Origin: Chlorops oryzae
Taxonomy: Eukaryota; Arthropoda; Insecta; Diptera; Chloropidae
Length of the DNA stretch: 64,000 bases
Assembly: GCA_020466095.1 (NCBI GenBank)
Contig: CM035806.1
Span: forward strand, 147,639,167-147,703,166
Reading direction: 5' to 3'
Shown one piece after another: positions 24,179 to 36,600 of the stretch (within the stretch, counting starts at the first letter, position 1; each line of letters starts with the position of its first letter). Made by a program: the position numbers and the translations under genes. The notes beneath the pieces are model-generated. The model ran no database searches and was not told where the DNA came from. It saw nothing but the letters and a program-made list of their open reading frames with translations.

Positions 24179-24350
24179 AGAGGAGAGAGAGAAGAGAGAG
24201 ATGAGAGAGAGAGAGAGAGAGAGAGAGCAGAGAGAGAAGAGTGAGAGAGAGAGAGAGAGAGACGAGAGAGAAGAGACAGACAAGAGAGAGAGAGGAGAGA
24301 GAGCAGAAGAGAGAGAGACGGAAGAGACGGATAGAGACAGAGAGAGAAAA
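23769..24350. repeat. (GA)n microsatellite, about 0.58 kb
   Basis: A GA/AG dinucleotide array with scattered A or C interruptions. A short GA satellite recurs at 24434-24450. On the minus strand it reads as long Ser-Leu frames and on the plus strand as Arg-Glu frames; these are artefacts. Confidence 0.97.
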
Positions 24351-26573
24351 TTTCAAGTATGATTACAAGAGAATAGATCGGAGCAGAATGTTTTTCAAGT
24401 AAGTCTGAAAAAGCGAGAGAGTCGCGAGGAGAGAAGAGAGAGAGAGAGAGGCACCAATCAACAGAACACTTGCGTTCACTATCGTATAAACGCTGATAAG
24501 TAGAACTATGGATATGATTTTTAGTCAGAAAGAAATGACTTTTCAAATGGAACGCTACCCTCCCCCAGAGAATAGCCACTGGTAAGGATATTCTTGCAAT
24601 TCGTTTATCTGCTGTTGCTTATCTGACCAAAGGCGGCCAGCTCGTATATAACAATAGTTAAATTGATAACACCATGATTGAGCAAGCACTTGTTTTACAC
24701 ATCTAAATGCATGAATACAAATCGAAGTCTTTCGACATCCGAACTGATAATCACAAGTGAATCAATGCAATTCCCTTCCGGCAGAGCAGAGAATTTTTTT
24801 TTTTTTCTTCAAGCTATCGGAATCGTTTTCTAGCCACATGCCGCCGTAAGGTAAGGAAGCATATTGTATAGATAGTTCTGTACGATTTTTAATTTGCGCA
24901 AAAACAACAACAACATCCAGCGAGTGGCGAGCCTCGTGCCGACTTCGGTGCGAACGCCTCCTTGCGAGCGAGTTTGCTTCCGCTCAAGACCCAATGGAAC
25001 AACAAATGTTTTGGGGTGGATAGCAAGCGGACATTCCTTAAAAAAGTTCGCAATCACATTGGTCCGAAATTGATAAATGCCTTGGATTCCGGTTTCGTAT
25101 AATGCATTATAACGCATACGCAATGTTGCGTCATCGCTCGCATTGTTACGTTGCTTTGGAGCATTGAATTGTTGTTGTTGTTCTTGTTTCAATTTACTAC
25201 TTTTTTGGTTTTTTTTTTTTTTTTTCTAATTCGATTTGAACGAAGGGCGGGCGGCGGCACGCAAAACGTTGATTATTAAGGCGTGAATATTTAAAGCCTC
25301 GTTCTCGATACACATTCATATCACGCATGCAAGAGTGATTCTCAATCTTCATGGCTTACAATTTCCGCCATGGCAATGTGGAACCCTTGCAAGCTCTTGC
25401 TTCCATGCTTCTTTATACAATTTCGTTGCGTATCGTCCAGTTTCGTAACATCCACATATGTACCTACATACATATTTGTAAATTTTTCATTGCGAAAAAG
25501 GCAAGTCAGAATCAATAAGACACAATCGCTTTGAGGTAGTCCTTCCCATAGTGACGCATATTTTCCTTAATACGAATACGAATACGAGTATAGGATGTTA
25601 CAAATTTTTCCATTCGCCTTCTTTCATTTTTTCCATTCGCCTTCTTTCATTTAACGTTTCGAACGTTCTTACGTTAATCGTTTTGCAATCATTTCGAACC
25701 GCTGTAATTAGTAGGTACCTTCCTAACTATAAATACTGACTGCATTACCAATTATAATCGAATAAAATATTCATCATGTTTGAAGGTCTTACAATTCTGT
25801 GTGAAAAAACTAATGAGCTGCAGCCAGTGCTAGGCGATTTTTTATTGATATCTACAAACATATATGCTACAAAAGTGGCCCGAATGTAATCCGAAAAGAA
25901 CATTCGAGCAAACAATCAAAGTTGGTTACAATCAGGACAAAGTTTCATATACTACTTACGTGTTGTGGTTATGTCAACTCGATAAAAACAAGCTCTCCTA
26001 AGATTGCATTCTGACAGGCGGCCACCCTGGCTCAACATACATACAAACATACCTACATATTTGTTGAATATTCTCGTCCAAAAAAAAAAAAAACTTCCTT
26101 TTGTTCGAAAACATTTTAATGATGCCAGCAACAATTTTGGATACGAAACAGGAAGAAGCAAAGCTAAATTAAGGACTCCTGTAGCAAAGGTTGCGCCCAT
26201 TTGGCACTCATACACTGCGGTTTTGATGAACACTAGAACAACAGATATACATATGTATGTATAATATTAGTTTTAATCCTTGAAATGCTTTAAGAAGAAT
26301 CCTTTCGTCCTTTATACAGTGTTATGCTATTTCTTTTATTCGGATATTAATCAACTTGGCTGTCCTTATTAACTAACTGTCTAATATCAAGAGGTGACCC
26401 TCTATCGCCACAGCTCTTGGGTGAAGACGATTTGCCCAAAAAATGTTTTGAGGCAGACTAGAGTTGCTTGAGACCATCATTCGCAAGAATCTCAAAGAAA
26501 GAAAGACGATTTGCGAAGTAACGGCACAGCTGTTTTATTCTGAAACACAGGTCCAGAATCCAATTGCCATTTT
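24351..26573. other. No confirmed gene
   Basis: Unique-looking DNA. GC is higher at 24900-25260, which holds a 120-codon minus frame without motifs. A 24-bp tandem duplication (TTCCATTCGCCTTCTTTCAT) lies at about 25608-25655, ACGAATACGAAT at 25570, and an ACATACATAC run at 26036. It may contain an unidentified promoter or UTR. Confidence 0.4.
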
Positions 26574-27628
26574 TATACCCGACACACTCTATGTCAAGGG
26601 TACATTGCGTTTGTGTGGCTGTGTGATATAGACCATACAAAATATATATAGAAATGATCAGCGTCACCAGGAGGTTCGATTTAGGCATGTCCGTCTGTCC
26701 GTCTGTCTGTATACAGTTTTCGTATCGAAGGAGTTGAGCTATCTTGACAAAATTTGGTATGCGTGCTCACGGGGACATGAGTAAGAACAAGTAAGAACCC
26801 GATCGGACCATTTTTAAGGGGTACCTCCAGTACTAAGGGTCTGTTATGAAAATCACAAAAACTGCTCTAAAATCGGAATTTTTCAAGATTTTGATGAAAT
26901 TTGATACTTGAACATGTTTAATGGCAAGTAATATGATTTCCAAAAATTTGAAAAGTGGGCGTGACAGAAGGGCGTTTTTCAAAAATTGCCTCCTACACCC
27001 GAAATTCAAATGGGACTTGAACGAAATAAGGTACTTATGATTCCTTTGTAGCCATAAACATCCGCTCCAAAAGTTTCTTTGATAGGTCCATTGTTAAGGG
27101 TGCCTAGGGTCTGTCATAAAAATCCCTGAACTGCCTCAAAATCTGACTTTTTTCGAAATATTTCAATGAAATTTAGAATTTGAGCGTACATATTTAAGCC
27201 TCCGATTATAATCAGGTGTGTGATTGGATTCCCGGGAATTCATTTCCCCGGTAAATTGAAATAAATACTCGGGAATTTAAAATATGTTCCAAATTTTTCA
27301 ATTCGAAAATTTTATCGTATAGCCGCTCTTTTGTTTTTGACAATGTCATTTCTTTCAAAATTTCCATACATTCTCCAAAATTTGGGGAAAGGGAATCCAA
27401 TCACATGCCCGAATTTAACCAAAATTGGAAAAGTGGGCGTGGCAAACGGGCAGTTTTTCATAAAAAAATTTAACAAAAGTCGGTATATGGGGTCCCTAAT
27501 GGCCTTAAACACCTCTAGAATATTCTTTCTTATTGGTCCTCTTTTTTGGCGTGGTTTAAAAATTCTTTTAACATGTGTGTCGGGTATTTTATTCAGTCAG
27601 GCTCGCCTGACTATAACACCCTTACTTG
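26574..27628 (+). mobile_element. HINE/mini-me-like element, copy 3 with internal insertion
   Basis: It is bounded by TATACCCGACACAC and AACACCCTTACTTG, with the GTCCGTCTGTCCGTCTGTCTG microsatellite inside. It is longer than the other copies because about 250 bp containing CCCGGGAATTCATTTCCCCGG is inserted near 27207-27420. Confidence 0.85.
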
Positions 27629-29269
27629 CCATTTTTTTTACTAATCTGACAGACTGCCCTCAACGCATTTCCCAATATTGGGGGGCGTTCATATGCGGTA
27701 AGGGTACATAACAGTGTGAAAGATTTCTCCCCCTGTGAGTAGAGTTGACCTAACACTGATTTTCACACAACATTACGCATACTTTGCTCGCGAAAATCCA
27801 TTTCCAAAAAAAAACTTCTGAAACGATTTTACCCTGCAAAAGACGAGACTGACTTTCCTAGAATAAGAAATTTTCATACTGTCAACAAAATGACCCCGCG
27901 AGGGGAATCATTTATGATTTTCGGGCCTGGCAAACCCGCGGACCCTAGCCAACTGAGGGCCACTACAGACCGATTGAGTATGGAGTCACAACAGTGGTAG
28001 CGTCGCCATAGTGCGGCGTGACCGGTTTTAGCATACGACCTATACTTAGCATGGCGTGTTGCAGCTATACTAGTTATAGCTGTATTCACGCTGTTAACTA
28101 GACATAACATGTTACCACGGGAGCCGGTGCCCCGGGATGCGTTGCGTTTTAGCATCCCGCCGGTTATTGGGATGGCCCTTTGGGGAGTTTCGTGGTGGCT
28201 GTGGTTATTAATGAGGTGAGGATAGCACCGTATTTCCACCCAAGATAACCAATTCGGTCCATACTCTCACTGATGAGGCAAAATGGGAACCTGGGGGAAG
28301 AATGCGCCCATCCCCTGGGGCAAACACAAAAACGTCGACTGAAGCACCGATGTGTATATATAGTAGACGTAAAACCAATAAGGATTCTGTCAACAAAATG
28401 AAAAAGCCAAAAATGTTTCCTTTGCGACCATTTTAAAAACAAACCATATTTTTACAAATATTTATAAAATACATAGGAGCTAAATACATACATATATCTA
28501 TATATATATATTCATATATAAACAATTTTTTTTTTTTTTTTGGTTTTTTGGTTTTAGAGCTTTCTTTTTAGCCCACGGAAGCGATTAGAATTGAACTAAT
28601 GAGTTTTTAGTAAAAAAAAAAAAATAAAATATTTCATAAAACATTAACGAATACTAAAATTGCAACTAAGTGTCTAAATCGCAACAATGCGAATAAAATA
28701 AAACAGCGATGGTGGAAAAGTATACTTTGTGATAATTAACTACATTTTGTGACACATTTCTATAAAATATTGCGCTTCATATTTCTTAAATAATAAAAAA
28801 TTACATTAAAAAAAAAAAAAACAACAAATCTCATATCGATAACAATATAATCTAGGCTGCGTTCACACTTGAGCAAAGAAGATAGATTTCAAATATTTTA
28901 TTCAGCTTTCTCTATCGCAGAAGATCCTTATAACGGCTTTAGTCAACTTTTGCATATAAAATGAAAAGGAAATTTTTTTTTTTTTTTTTAAATTACACAC
29001 TTTTGCATATTCTTCTTTTCATAAAAGCTTAAAGGGCATACCACTATAAGCATAGTGATTTGATCCCCGAAGCTAAATTCGACAAAAGTTATTTTGCTGT
29101 TTAATGTGGATTGAGCAGAGGATAGATAGCAAATATATTAAATATTTAAGTCGGAAACATTTCTTCAAAGGTGTGAAGATCTGTAATTTTTTTTCCTTTA
29201 TCGTTTTCATTAAAAGCCAGGGTGATACCATGAGAATTGAAATATTTTGTTATTTATAATTATTTTTTT
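27629..29269. other. GC-rich island in gene-free DNA
   Basis: Bases 27880-28340 are clearly more GC-rich than the surroundings (for example CCGGTGCCCCGGGATGCG) and contain no identified gene or terminal repeat. A fragment of a non-LTR retrotransposon is possible but not shown. The remainder is AT-rich and probably 3' flank of the anchor gene. Confidence 0.45.
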
Positions 29270-29392
29270 TTAACCCGGTAGCCCGCCTAGAGATGTCATA
29301 TGGGTTCGTTTTCTGTCATCGCCATATCTGAACCGGTTCAAAATTTTTTTTTTATATATATTTTTTTTTTAATTCAGGCACTACCGGGTTGA
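29270..29392. mobile_element. piggyBac-type MITE family B, copy 1 (123 bp)
   Basis: TTAA is followed by CCCGGTAGCCCGCC; the right end is GGCACTACCGGG followed by TTGA, a mutated TTAA. An internal GAACCGGTT motif is shared with 61470-61606. It lies about 320 bp downstream of the anchor stop codon. Confidence 0.8.
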
Positions 29393-29715
29393 ATTTATCC
29401 AATTCGGAATATAACGCTCAAGTCTGGCATTTAATAAACGAAGTTGAAGGACGAAATTTGTCGATTATTATTTTTTTTTTGTTTTTTTTTTTAAACGTTG
29501 CTAAATTAAAAATAGTTTTAAAAAATGGTCCTAAATAATTTAAGGTAGTACCTTCAAAATTGTCTTATGTACATCACATAAATGGCTGTTTACGCAATGC
29601 ACGTCAAATGAAAAATCTATGTAAGTTTTACATAAAATCACAAAACTGCTCGTTTGACCTCTTAAAGCAATGAAAAAAAAATACTCATATCCTTTGAAAT
29701 AAATTTTCAGCATTA

Positions 29716-32700
29716 TTAAGCGCGACTACAAAAGTTGTACAGCAGTTTTGTGTCCTCAAAATGATAGACGTTGTTGATATGACGTATAACTCGCCCGTTA
29801 ACCAAATGCTTGGCATAATGCACAGCCTCAAGACGATCTTTGGATAGACCGACTTCAATCAGCCAATCAACGAAATCGCAGCCATAGAATACCTTACGAT
29901 AAATTTTAATGCGCCATCTACGATCCTTAGCTATCACTCGCTTACAATTCTCCAAATGATGAGTCCGAAATTGTTCGCAAATGTACTTTGTATCGTTGCT
30001 AAGGCTTGACCAATGTGGTAGACTAACCACATTCGCTCCATACCTTCAAAGAAACAGAAGAGCAAAAAAAAAAAAAGAAAAAAAAACAAAACAAAAAAGT
30101 TATTGCACACGTAAGGAGTATGAATGGACGGAATTGAGCATATTCACTCACCATATTTTACGCCAAACTTTTACTATTGGAATTAGCAATTCACTCGTAT
30201 CCATAATGAACACTGCTAAGACGATCAAACTCTGACCGAAATTCAGAAAAGCATCGAGAAAACTTAGCTCCAAATAAATTCCCGACATGCCTTCCATTAC
30301 AAGTGTCCAAATTGAAACGGAGAGCCCCTTTTTATGCAATTCAACCCCAATAGAACAATTAATATAAATATAAGTATATATTTTCATCTTTTTTCACGAT
30401 CTTACCACAAACATCGAACAGAGCAGCAAAATCAGCAGCACCGTATGACGCAATGTTTGATGCTCATCGCTCTCATTGTGACATTCTAGTGGCTCTAAGC
30501 CTTTCCGAGCGTGTGCCTCAAATCGTTCAACTGCGCTCTGACAGCTACGACGCGATGTGGTTGCGGGACAATTATAAACAGAACTACACCTTCTTGAATG
30601 TCCACCAGGATTTCTTTATAAAGAATACAACACCATAACGAAAATTAAAAATACTTATTTCGAAATCATTTTTCGATTTTCAATACAAAAAAACTTACTC
30701 ATCTTGGAATTGCTCGGCCGATGCAATTTGTTCAGTATCTCTCTCCTCATTGGATTGTATTGCATTTTGTTTAGCTAGCAAATCTTCAATATCGACAACA
30801 ATCGTGCTTGTTACAGGACTTGTTGATGTTGTCGTTTGCGAACAACAATTTATTTCAACGGTACCGCAACCATAGACATTTGCATCATTTGTCGTTATAA
30901 TGCCATCATCATCATCATCAGAAGATGAATATGAACCGTTCCTCGAACGTCTACGATGATGGAGACCACCATTTGAAAAAGACGTACCACCCGCATGTGA
31001 CAATAAATTGGCCGTGGAAATAGTAGATTGTAAATCAGATTGCTCAACTAAAACCAAAACAAAAAAAATATTTTTTAAAAAAAGTTGAATTCAATTCGAT
31101 AAGTCTTCCAATAAAATGAAAATTTTACCTGTTTCCGGATTTGAAAGCTCTCGCGTGAATGTTAAATACTTTTCGTATCGCTTCTTATAGCGCTGATGCA
31201 AGACTAAACATCCAACAGTCACTGAAAAGAATTTAAATTATAAATTCTGCTCCTTAATATTAAAATGGATAATTAAAAAAATTTTTTATATATCAGCTTG
31301 AAAACTTTTTTGATGCATCAAGAGGCAACGACGGCTTAGAGCTGAGCGGGCATTGTAATATATTATTTACGATGCTCGCCATCAATTAACCGGATTGCGA
31401 TCATTTTAACTTTTTCAGTGCAGAAAATGTCATCAGTAAATGGATGAATGAATGGATGAATGAATGAGATGAATGAATGAATGAATGAATGGATGAATGA
31501 ATGAATGAATGAATGAATGAATGAATGAATGAATGAATGAATGAATGAATGAATGAATGAATGAATGAATGAATGAATGAATGAATGAATGAATGAATGA
31601 ATGAATGAATGAATGAATGAATGAATGATGAATGAATGAATGAATGAATGAATGAATGAATGAATGAATGAATGAATGAATGAATGAATGAATGAATGAA
31701 TGAATGAATAGTGAATGAATGAATGAATGAATGAATGAATGAATGAATGCATGAATAAATGAATGAATGAATGAATAAATGAATGAATGAATGAATGAAT
31801 GAATGAATGATGAATGAATGAATGAATGAATGAATGAATGAATGAATGAATGAATGAATGAATGAATGAATGAATGAATGAATGAATGAATGAATGAATG
31901 AATGAATGAAATGAATATGAATGAATGAATGAATGAAAATGAATGAATGAATGAATGAATGAATGAATGAATGAATGAATGAATGAATGAATGAATGAAA
32001 TGAATGATGAATGAATGAATGAATGAATGAATGAATGAATAAATGAATGAATGAATGAATGAATGAATGAATGAATGAATGAATGAATGAATGAATGAAT
32101 GAATGAATGAATGAATAGAATGAATGAATGAATAATGAATGAAATAAATGAATGAATTAATGAATAAGTGAATGAATGAATAAGTGAATGAATGAATAAG
32201 TGAATGAATGAATAAGTGAATGAATGAATGAATGAATGAGCATGTCGTACATCGACTCATGTTTTCAATTACCTATAAAGCACATAACGAGGATAAAAAC
32301 CGAAATGGCTGCTTGCGCTGTACCATATTGGAAACTTGGATTATGCCGCTCTTCGGAGAAAATATTATCATCAAAAACGATAAGGGCGGCAGATAAAAGC
32401 ACTGGTATTCCCCAGGCGAAGACAATCTAAAAATATTAAATTCTATAAATAAACGAAGAACATACATACATTTAAAATAGCATATAGAAACGAATACAAA
32501 CCATGTATGGCCATAATTGCAAAGTAAAGCACAAACTGCGACATTGAAGAAATAATAACGTTATTGCCAATAATCCCGTCCACAAACGACTACTATAGGT
32601 ACCGATATTAAAACATAGGAACTGTATGTATTCTGTCCACGTGTCGACGTGGTCTAATTCGGACCAAAATATGACGCCAACACAGCAAAGTAGCTACATT

Positions 32701-33582
32701 TTAAAAGTGAAAATACAACAGTTAGAGATTATATTAATAGAGTCCTCTGATTTTTCTTACCTGAGAGAGCACCAAACAAATGGTTATACGATGCGGCATA
32801 CGCCAATAACGTTTAGTTGCCACTAACAATATCAGAACCCATATTGAAGCGGCAATACCAGCGATACTTATATCAAAGGAGAATTCATCTAGCTCACGCA
32901 GATAATTGATAGGATTGAGATTCGTAAGTGAGATCATCTTCGCCGATATGAACATCAATGGCGCCGACATAAAGGTGCAAAGAACCATGCTTTTGGCAAT
33001 AAGTTCCGTATCGATATTGTATTGCGCTGCAATTACGAAAGCGCCTGGTGCTGCCGGAAAAGTGCCATAGAGAAATGCGAAACTACTCAGCTCCGTTGTA
33101 TCATTGAAGTCTTTGCCAGCTTGCATTGTATTAACCGTTTGACGGCAAATGAGCGGCAGCACGAGCCTATATTATGGGGTAGTGAAAGAGAAGAATTCAA
33201 TTTAATTGGTATTCTATTTTCGTATTGGTTGTACCTATATCTAGTTATCTTACACTTTGACTAGTATGAGTATGCCCGGTAGAAGGAAACCAGATCCACG
33301 TAGTGATCGACCCTGACCGACAATTTTCAATCCGAGTAAAAAGAGCGAAGTGGCTGAAAATGATTGCCCGAAGACGCGCAAAACGCTCGCTGCTATTTCG
33401 GGTAGACCATTTGGAAATACGAATGTACCGGCCACACCGAGTACGGTCATCAATAGCATTGGATTAAAAAATAGCGATTGGATAACATTTAAATAGAGTA
33501 AATGACGCTCAGTTAGACAACGTCTGGTTTTTCTCAACTCTTCGGCTGTACATGTTTCCGCACAAACTCGTTCATTTGCAGA

Positions 33583-33617
<35 letters not shown>

Positions 33618-36600
33618 ACGGAAAGCAATACAGTATCCCGTTAAGTTGATCGATAGTTAAATATTTACCATTTCAGCTTTGTTCTTCAAAAGCTTTGCAA
33701 TCTCCATTAGAATAATGCCAATCGGGTTGAGTATAGCCAATGATATCGGTATCATCAAATAGAGATACGCGGCATATTCGGGATGTGTGTCCTTATAAAG
33801 TGCCATCACTGTGGAAAGGAAATGTACATCATGGTCATTCAATATTTTTTTTTTTTTTTTTTTTGTGAAAATGTGGCTATGGCTATATTCATGTATTCAT
33901 ACCAATCGGATAACCAATTGCAAAATCATTACTCTGGGTACAAAATATGCCCAAAAGTCCTGCCCGCGCATAGTTCAATGGACGGGCTATCAAAAGAGTA
34001 ACTAAAAGCACAGCAAAAAATACAATCGCTCTTGATATGAGCATAGCTAGTAGAAAGGTCCAATTCACGGAGCTCCAGTTTAGTTCAATCAATGAAAGGA
34101 AAATTAATGATGGTAATGCGAATGTGCCCACAAATGTTCCAAGACCTTTTGTCTCTGAGTTTGAGATAATTTTAAAGCGTCCGGCGATGTACCTGCAAAA
34201 CAAAATAAAATAGAGATTATAATTTTAAGTACAATTTGAAAAACTTTGTCTAATATTCCTTTCTGACAATATCCGAAATCATGGAATTCTTAAGCGTTAC
34301 GGAATCGCAGCAATTGATAACAAAGTGGGCCACAAAATATATCGCACCCCAATTTCGAAAAAATTTTCATACTTGCCAGGATTAACTCGAATACTATTGT
34401 GAGATAGCCATATGTACATATTTTCAGACAAAAAATAAACTTTTTTTCTTGAAATCCAAATTCGAGGAATTCGGACCAAAAATCGTACATGAGGGGGGCG
34501 ATTCGCAAATGCACCCCTGAGGATTTATAGGGCCTTAATGTTTTTAAGCAGGAAGTCGAGAAAAAAAATGCTACCACCAAAGTTCAAATTCGTTTTTAAA
34601 TACCATGTTTTCGATAGTTAAACCGCAAATAAGGTGTAGCATATATACTACGGTTTTAAAGGAAATCGACTGCAGATTCGGGGAAAAAATTGAAAAACAT
34701 GTGTTAATAGGACCTTTTTCATACCGAAATGGATCCTAAAGTAAAAAAAAAAAAAAAAAATTGGACGTTTTTCAGACTTTTCTTGACTTTGACCGTTTAT
34801 TTTTCCTTCAACGGCTCAAATTTTAATCAACAATTTAATTTTTCCTTAAAGCCCATACAATTGGCTTTCAAACCCCATTACAGTTAATTTTCTACGATAA
34901 GCCGTTATCGTGGTAGAATTTTTTTCTCTCGACATCCTGCCTAAAAACTTTAAGGCCCTATAACTCCTCAGGGGTGCATTTGCGTCCCCCCGTCCCCTAT
35001 CCCATACGAGTTTTGCTCCGGCGTGACCTCCCCTATCACCTCCTTTCGGGTTGACCACCTAATGCGAAACACCCTGTATAACAACTACCTTAATTAAATA
35101 TCGAAAAAGCTTAATTCATATTACACGATTCAATAACAAATTATAAAATTATCACAATTTCTGAAAATCGATTGTGCACGTATTCATACAGTTTCTTTAG
35201 GCGCGCAGACAGGGGGCGGGGGCTTGGTTTCCACCTTGAAGTACATGTGTGATATGATTTAAGTTTTTACCATTTTCCATTATAGATTTCTTATGACATG
35301 CTTCAGTTTCCCCATGATTGAAATAAACAGCGCTGCCAGATCGTCAAAAACAGCAAAATCTGTGTAAAAAAAAAAATGGCAGCATCTGGCGTATTTATTG
35401 CAATGAGTCTCACTACATAATCACGATTCATTTTCGTGAGTTAGATTTGTAATCACTGTTTGTTTATACGGTATTATTCGCTACTCACGATATTTTTAAT
35501 GTGAAGACGACAACTGTTCAAGGAATGATATCGTTCATCGTATGGGTATTTCCAAACGGACGTTACATTTGCGTTAGTAATTTAAAGTCTCGAATCGAAG
35601 AATGCGGTAAATAGTAATATTATTTCCGCTTACTTTCGTGCAGCTCTTACTTATCAAAATTTCCATGCAGATCCGAAAGGCAATCGGATATATTCGGACG
35701 TGGAAAAGATTAACTTTTCTGGAAATACCCAATAGAAGTCATCAATGGGTACAGTGAGCTTTCTGTTAGAAGGATTACATTCTATCTAGCAAAGAAAGGT
35801 ATTATAAAAATGTCAAACTGGAAATTTGAAAAACCCAACAGAAGATTTTGAGTAGCATCATGCTATTGGATCTACTGAAAATGAAGTTTTTATTACAACC
35901 AGAGATTTGCACAAATCAACTTCTAATATACTAAAAATTCTCGTGTCACGTTGTTTGTTCCCGAACTCCTCCGAAACGTCTTGACCGATTCTTATGAAAT
36001 TTTGTGCGTGTATTCATTAAGCCTGGGAATAGGATATAAGCTTTCTTCTTTGGGACCTTAAGTCATATTAACAAACATACACACATTTCTGCACGCCCCC
36101 CAAGTGATAAGAAGAGTCCTCAGAAGTAAATTGTAGTTTTGTACCCCTATATTAAAAATCGATGAACTGCTTTATTTCAATTTATTGGAAGAAGAATTTT
36201 TAATTATAGGTACCCAGCCGGGTGTTTTGGTGCCTGGATACGAAGTGTATGAAGAAGTAGATATGCCAAAATAAAAAATAACTGTTTTCAAATTGTTTCA
36301 CGAACCACCCAGCCGGGCCTTGTAGTTACTAGGCACTCAGTGTACAGAGTAGTTAATAGGCAAAAATGAAATAATTGACTGCCTACTACACGATACACTT
36401 GGTGCATAGCAAGTAAGCAGAACCGAAGAAAGCAACCGAAGCCGAACGGCACGAAGTACACGTTGTATACAGTAATGTGCTTTAGCAACGAAAACACACG
36501 AAGTATGCCCATATACAGCCGCTATCCACTTCGATCCCAGTTATCACACCACCGCACCAGCCTAGGACATTTTTTTTATCAAAAGTGCATAAGTTTTGTA

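Noticed and set aside
23685..24579. Long Ser-Leu and Arg-Glu open frames
   Set aside because: Produced by the GA dinucleotide array; no non-repetitive domain is attached.
24830..25192. 120-codon minus-strand frame in a GC-richer area
   Set aside because: No family signature or splice partner. Could be UTR or promoter DNA.
31363..32260. Long FIHS-repeat open frames
   Set aside because: Produced by the GAAT tetranucleotide array within anchor intron 7.
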